From NCBI GenBank assembly GCA_021613375.1, contig CM038716.1, forward strand, positions 6,471,894 through 6,535,893: 64,000 nucleotides of DNA, read 5' to 3'. A program made the translations under genes and the position numbers. Position 1 is the first letter of the stretch; every line of letters starts with the position of its first letter. Shown here in pieces: positions 53,966 to 64,000 of the stretch. Under the pieces are notes generated by a model, which made no database searches, was not told the origin of the DNA, and was given only the letters and a program-made list of their open reading frames with translations. Source of the stretch: Megaleporinus macrocephalus (lineage: Eukaryota; Chordata; Actinopteri; Characiformes; Anostomidae).

Positions 53966-54279
53966 TCTTAGGGAGAATATACTAGCATTAACAAGGCTAC
54001 TCTCACAAGCGGTTACTCTAAACCCCCATCCTTAAAAGGGAAACCTACCACCTATGTTTTAAGATTTCTCCGTGTTTATCATATGAACACACAGTCATTC
54101 AGAGTGGTTTGGTGTGAAACACTGTTCTAGAGGAACTTGCAGGGTCAGAATTGTTTACAGTGGTGATGAATAGAACCAGACGTCCAGCTTTTGAAGCTCC
54201 CTCGCAGAAAGTTATTACAGTAAATGGGTTGTGAATGCACTGCCTGATGTTTGAGATGTTGTTTTTTGCTCGTTTTGGA

Positions 54280-54660
54280 TATGAGAGAGAGTTTTTTTGT
54301 TATAGACAGTGACTAGGGGTGTGTTTAAAAATGAAATATTTTGATTCAAATCCATCTTCATTTAAATAATCCGATATTGATTTGTATAAACCCGAGATCG
54401 ACCTTTGAAATTAGCATTCCAGCTATTGTTTTTCGCGCATCGAGTTCTCTGAAAATCTCTTTTCATATACAAACAAAACTGAAATTAATAAATCCATATT
54501 GAATTCAATCGAATCGGAAATCGAATTGAATTGGGACCTTGTGAATCGGGAACGATCCGGGAAATCAGGGCTGATACCCAGCCCTAATGGTGACACCTGG
54601 TTACTATCAGTTCTACATTTCCTCTTGTTTTTCATTTCCCTGGTCGTACATAAACTTTTA
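54280..54660. mobile_element. Interspersed repeat with TAGGGGTGTG end
   Basis: The segment from TAGGGGTGTGTTTAAAAATG through ATCGAATCGGAAATCGAATTG to CAGCCCTAATGGTGAC has short complementary ends (TAGGG/CCCTA) and GAATTC/ATCGAAT-rich interior, as in fish hAT MITEs. Confidence 0.45.
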
Positions 54661-54859
54661 GCTAGGGGTGTGCAATATATATTGTCTATGATAATATCTG
54701 AGTTGCCGCGTTAACAATGTACGAGTCGATGTTATCAAATATGCAACTGACTGGAAAACAACACCAATCAGAACGCCTCGTAAAAAGACTGACGATCAGA
54801 AGACGGCAGTTTACAGACTTTGTAAGAAATCAGCCGGTAAAGATCTCTCCACAGCTAAC

Positions 54860-55045
54860 CTGGGGTGCCTTTCCCAAACGTTCGTAACGCTAAGTACTTC
54901 GTAACTTTACGCGTAAGAACATTCTCAAAATTACGAACGTTTCCCGACAGCCGCCTTAACAAATGTAGTACGTAAACCCGTTTGTAAATGTAAGAGTAGT
55001 TTGAGCCACTCGTAACTCTATAAGTTCTTCTTATCTTGAAGTTCA
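54860..55045. mobile_element. AACGTTCGTAA-rich MITE
   Basis: GGGGTGCCTTTCCCAAACG then TTCGTAACGCTAAGTACTTCG, with inverted TTACGAACGTTTCCCGAC. The recurring CGTAA/TTACG inverted motifs indicate a small fold-back element. Confidence 0.55.
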
Positions 55046-55429
55046 TGTGCAGTTCTGTCTCAAAAACGAAAGAGGGCGCTAATCATCCTTTTATAACGCA
55101 TTGTTGGGTGCACGGTAACTACAGCGATGCGTATGTGATGAACTCCACAGGCACTGATATCCTGCCAGTCTCCTCCCATTTCTTCTGCTTCTTCTCTTTA
55201 TTTGTAGAACTTCCTCGAGCTTTGGAAAATAGTATATTTTGTTTTTTCTCTATTTCTTCCAGCATTAAGCTCATAGTTCATCCAGGGAAAAGTTCTATTT
55301 GTGTGGCCGGTTCGCCGTCCTTACTTGCTGACCTATGAAAGGTTAATTGTGTACCTATTTGTATGGCCTGGTTCTTGTCTATAGACATACCTACTTTCTA
55401 CTGAATTTGTTTTTGTGTTATCATATAAT
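55046..55429. other. atg16l1 intron 1, unclassified
   Basis: No supported feature. A short open frame has no family resemblance that I recognise. Confidence 0.45.
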
Positions 55430-56140
55430 TAAAGATGGAAAGATTGATCGGCTATGTATCGGTATCGGATGATTTTTAATCAAAATATGCTGTCAGCCGA
55501 TTTCTCCGACTTTAAACAAATTAGCCCCCCCCTCCAGCCAGGTCCCTGCAATACCTCTCTGAACCACTAGGTGGAAATACGTACCCTTTCAGTTTCCACA
55601 GACTGACTAAAGCACGGCCTTGCGAGGACAGTTTGTGGTGTAACTGCATGTGCTGATAGAAAATATGTCGCCTGTCTGACAGTGTTTACCGTACGTGATG
55701 CAGACTCATCCAGGACGTTCTGTAACATCTGTAAAATCCAAGTGTCTCGTGAAGGAACCAGGACAAAGACATTTAACACTACTAATCTGATATGACACTT
55801 AACAGTACACCACGCAGCTGAATACAGTGAGTATCAGCAAACAGCAGAGCTAGCACACACAGCTAGCACAAAACAAACAACCCAGAAACCCGTACAAACC
55901 AGATCTGACCGGTACGAACAGAACAGCAGCAGCAACAGCCAGAGAGCTAAAGTGATTGAGTTTATAGCGCTAGATAACCATGTTTCATGACTTGCTTGCG
56001 CTAATAATTGCATGTAGCCTGTCGTGGCATATAGCCCCACCCTCCATCGGTATTGGCTATCGGCCAATTGCACTGAAAGGCGATCAGTGATCAGAATCGG
56101 CCTCAGAAACGCTGATCTGTCCATCTCTAAATATAATCTA
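55430..56140. mobile_element. Family A element, inverted copy
   Basis: Reverse-oriented relative of 2115-2880: it begins GATGGAAAGATTGATCGGC and ends AACGCTGATCTGTCCATCTC, with CCACTAGGTGGAAATACG inside. Confidence 0.75.
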
Positions 56141-56486
56141 ATAAAATTGGTGGCATAATTGCAATAACAAACTGCAGGTGGCGCTGTACGGTGATATACT
56201 AGCACTGCTGTTTTGATCTACTTGCTCTTCAGCCTCAACAGCAGCCCCCCAGAGCTTGTATCTCACTGTTTATCTCTGACTCTCTCTGTGTTGTTGCACA
56301 TGTTGCCCTGCCTGCTGGTGCACAGTGATGTCATCAAAACTCTGAAGACAGTTTAGAGGCGGGGCCTAATGAAATGGTGTGAAGAACTGATTAGTATGAC
56401 CTGAGCATGTAATAATAGGTCAGTGTACGTTCCGGCTGACTCAACGTGTGTGTGTGTGTGTGTTTGTGTGGGTGTGTGTGTAGGAG

Positions 56487-61545
<5,059 letters not shown>

Positions 61546-62579
61546 TAAAATCAACTCTGACTCTGCTCTCATATATTGGTGCATTCTTTTTTTTTCTTGG
61601 TTACAATCTATACACGTTGTTTCAGTGTACCCCCCCGCATTCTTCTGAGTGATTCACAGGAAGAGAGGAGTGTGTGAACGAGCCTGGCTCAGATGTTTAC
61701 AGTGTAAACTGCTCTGTGTGTGTGTGTGTGTGTGCTGAAGGTGTTAACAGTGAACGATTAACACTGAATACACACTCAGGATGTGGAGCAGCGGAGTTCA
61801 CTGAGACTAGAAAATATACAGTCACACACATCCATGACTGTGTTTATATACTTAGACGATCTCCTCCCTGTGAAGGGCAACTCCACCAAATGTTCACAAT
61901 GTAAACAAATGTATACAGAGTCATTCACAGTGGGTTTGGTGTTGAATGCTTGATTGTGGAGACTCAGATGTTGTTTACAGTGGTGCTGATGGGAACCAGG
62001 GGTCACCATGTCTATAGCACATATATATATGACCCAGAGGAACCAGTGGGCTTAGATGAGAAACGACTTAAATTTGTAAAATGGGTGGTATTCCCCTGTG
62101 TGTAATGTAGGCTGTGTTCTCTGTGCAGTTCCAGGTTCATGTTGATTCTGTAGAGTTTGTTTTCTACATACATGTGTGTGTGATGAACATAGTACATAAA
62201 CAAGGGTCTCCAAACATTTGCATGTAACTATGCAGAGGGGTGGGGGTGGGGTATTTACTTTGACCCGCAGTGTACTGCTTAGTGTTATTGTGAGGCACTG
62301 TTAGTTTTATCTTTAAGTCAGTTAATGTGATGTACAGATCTTTTCTGATCTTACTTTCAGTTTCTGCCCTCTTTGACATGAGCTACACTCGTACGCTCTG
62401 GCACACCTATCTGTTTTTTGTTTGTTTGTTTTGTGCAATGCAAGCACACAAAACAGCACTTATCTTAATACAAACAATTACAAAAATATAAACAACAATA
62501 CAGTATAAAGTGAGCTGGATATGGAGGCTGTTGTCTGCTCTGCATAGAGTATATGTATAGAGAAGAAGAGAAAAAAAAA
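61546..62579. other. atg16l1 intron, unclassified
   Basis: A (TG)n at about 61717-61733. About 61910-62010 carries the repeat phrases GGGTTTGGTGTTGAATGC and TTTACAGTGGTGCTGATGG shared with 44.9 kb. No coding exon was recognised. Confidence 0.5.
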
Positions 62580-62704
<125 letters not shown>

Positions 62705-62804
62705 CAGTTTTCAGCCAAACCACTAGATACCAGTGTTGTGGTAGGGTGCAACATTAGCATATAGTGGGGTGATTTGTATTATATATTTTTTTCTGAGATT
62801 ACAC

Positions 62805-62812
<8 letters not shown>

Positions 62813-62845
<33 letters not shown>

Positions 62846-63038
62846 CATCACTGTCCAATGAAAAACATTTTTGTTGATTTTTATTTTTCTACATCATTTG
62901 AATACTTTCATGATGAATGGACCAATAGAAATGCTCCAAAATAACATGTACATAATTGTAACTCCATTGACTTAAAAGTAAACAAGAAACATTTTTTTGT
63001 TATCTCTTGTAAAGTATCTATCTTTGTCTATCTATCTA

Positions 63039-63094
<56 letters not shown>
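62813..63094. mobile_element. Family C MITE copy flanked by (AT)n tracts
   Basis: Between (AT)n at about 62812-62844 and 63044-63094 lies a family C copy (CACTGTCCAATGAAAAACA, GATGAATGGACCAATAGAA, CCATTGACTTAAAAGTAAAC). A (TATC)n run is at 63009-63042. Confidence 0.75.
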
Positions 63095-63097
<3 letters not shown>

Positions 63098-64000
63098 TAT
63101 AAAAATTTAACTATGAAAGTTTATCATTTGATGACCACTTTGAAATACCAGGCATTGTGGATATTTTATAAAATTTTAAAGGTGGTCATTGAATGTCATG
63201 GAGATTACTTATAAAACACTATGTAAATGTGGTGTGTTTTTTTTTTTTTAAATGTACTGTATGTAGTTTTCAATTATTAAAATATTTAACAAAAAAATAC
63301 AATAATATACTGTCGCAGTCCAATGAAAACAGTTAAATAAAACCTCTTTACATCAACGTACAAGGATAATTAGGAATATTTTTGGCCTCTATTGTAACAT
63401 TTGTATTTCAGAGCTGTTTGTTTTTTCTTTGGACAGTGCTGGTGTATTTCAATCTACATTGTAGAAAATATTTTAATATCACTAATAAAACAGTCAAAGC
63501 TTTTATAAATATGAATTTGAATTGGAATTTGTGTAATATTTGACATTTATATATATATATTTTTTTTTTTTTTTTTATTTCAAAGTTAAAATTTTGTTAG
63601 GGTAAACTTTCCTAAACTTTTCTACAGGCCCAGCTTGCTGGTTACAGATTGCAGCTCCAGAATTCCCCGTCCTCAGCTGTTCAGAAGTGTGAATGTTTAA
63701 ATGTTTAAGGCTGAAGTGATGATGTTCTGTCGTTAAGGTGGCATGGGAGGTTAACAGACCAGCCGTTTAAGGCAGAATAGAGGGTTAATGGCCGGGTCGT
63801 TCAGAAACTCATCTGAATAGGGGCTGAATGACTGTTAGTGTCTTGCACGTGATTGGCTGTCTCAGGGTTTAAATACAGGATCAGAATTCAGTTTGTTGAG
63901 AATGGAAACAGGGCAGCGCTGGCTCAACATGGTCTGTTGGGTTTTGTTTTGACTGATATTATGTTATTAGATTAAGCTGTAGTTGTCGAACCTGATGGAG
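63095..64000. other. atg16l1 intron to window edge, unclassified
   Basis: AT-rich to about 63600, then mixed. Fragment TTTAAGGCAGAATAGAGGG near 63767. No exon of atg16l1 was recognised. Confidence 0.5.

Overview
This window is nuclear DNA of a ray-finned fish. It holds compact multi-exon vertebrate genes with GT-AG introns, several Tc1-type transposons, MITE-like elements of fish type and extreme minisatellite expansion. The repeat families suggest an otophysan such as a characin or catfish relative, but that placement is only an impression.

Four genes can be assembled with every splice phase matching. (1) mb21d2, minus strand, 13747 down to 4892, three coding exons, 491 aa, a Mab-21/cGAS-like nucleotidyltransferase-fold protein. 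(2) parl, plus strand, 15348-27433, ten coding exons, 370 aa, the mitochondrial inner-membrane rhomboid protease, with catalytic Ser265 and His323 visible. (3) A claudin-10/15-group gene, plus strand, 35392-47292, with two mutually compatible first coding exons (35392-35611 and 38179-38395) and four shared downstream exons; products are 223 or 222 aa. (4) The 5' part of atg16l1, plus strand: a probable non-coding first exon near 49.1-49.36 kb and five coding exons from 56487 to 60423. The rest of that gene, with the WD40 propeller, lies beyond the right edge.

Layout: 0-4.9 kb is transposon debris (decayed Tc1, two non-autonomous DNA elements). 4.9-13.7 kb is mb21d2, with a 48-bp minisatellite in intron 2, and a TTGAG/TTGGG pentamer array plus a CT-rich compound microsatellite in intron 1. 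13.75-15.35 kb is the head-to-head mb21d2/parl promoter interval, mostly filled by a 37-bp minisatellite. 15.3-27.4 kb is parl, with 22-bp, 18-bp and again 48-bp arrays in introns 2, 3 and 7. 27.4-35.4 kb is intergenic, with a LINE fragment and a 33-36-bp array carrying a 585-bp higher-order duplication. 35.4-47.3 kb is the claudin gene, with five further tandem families. 47.3-49 kb is AT-rich spacer. 49-64 kb is atg16l1, with a degenerate 45-bp array, DNA elements, a head-to-head pair of Tc1 copies and long (AT)n tracts.

The four genes do not form one pathway. parl (PINK1/PGAM5 processing) and atg16l1 (autophagosome lipidation) both touch mitophagy in vertebrates, but nothing here shows co-regulation. 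The most striking feature is the density of intronic minisatellites. Several carry 3'-splice-site-like YAG motifs, several abut real splice sites, and one 48-bp family occurs in two neighbouring genes. The best candidate for gene-level novelty is the claudin gene with alternative first exons. I found no prokaryotic-type system, CRISPR array, tRNA or rRNA gene.
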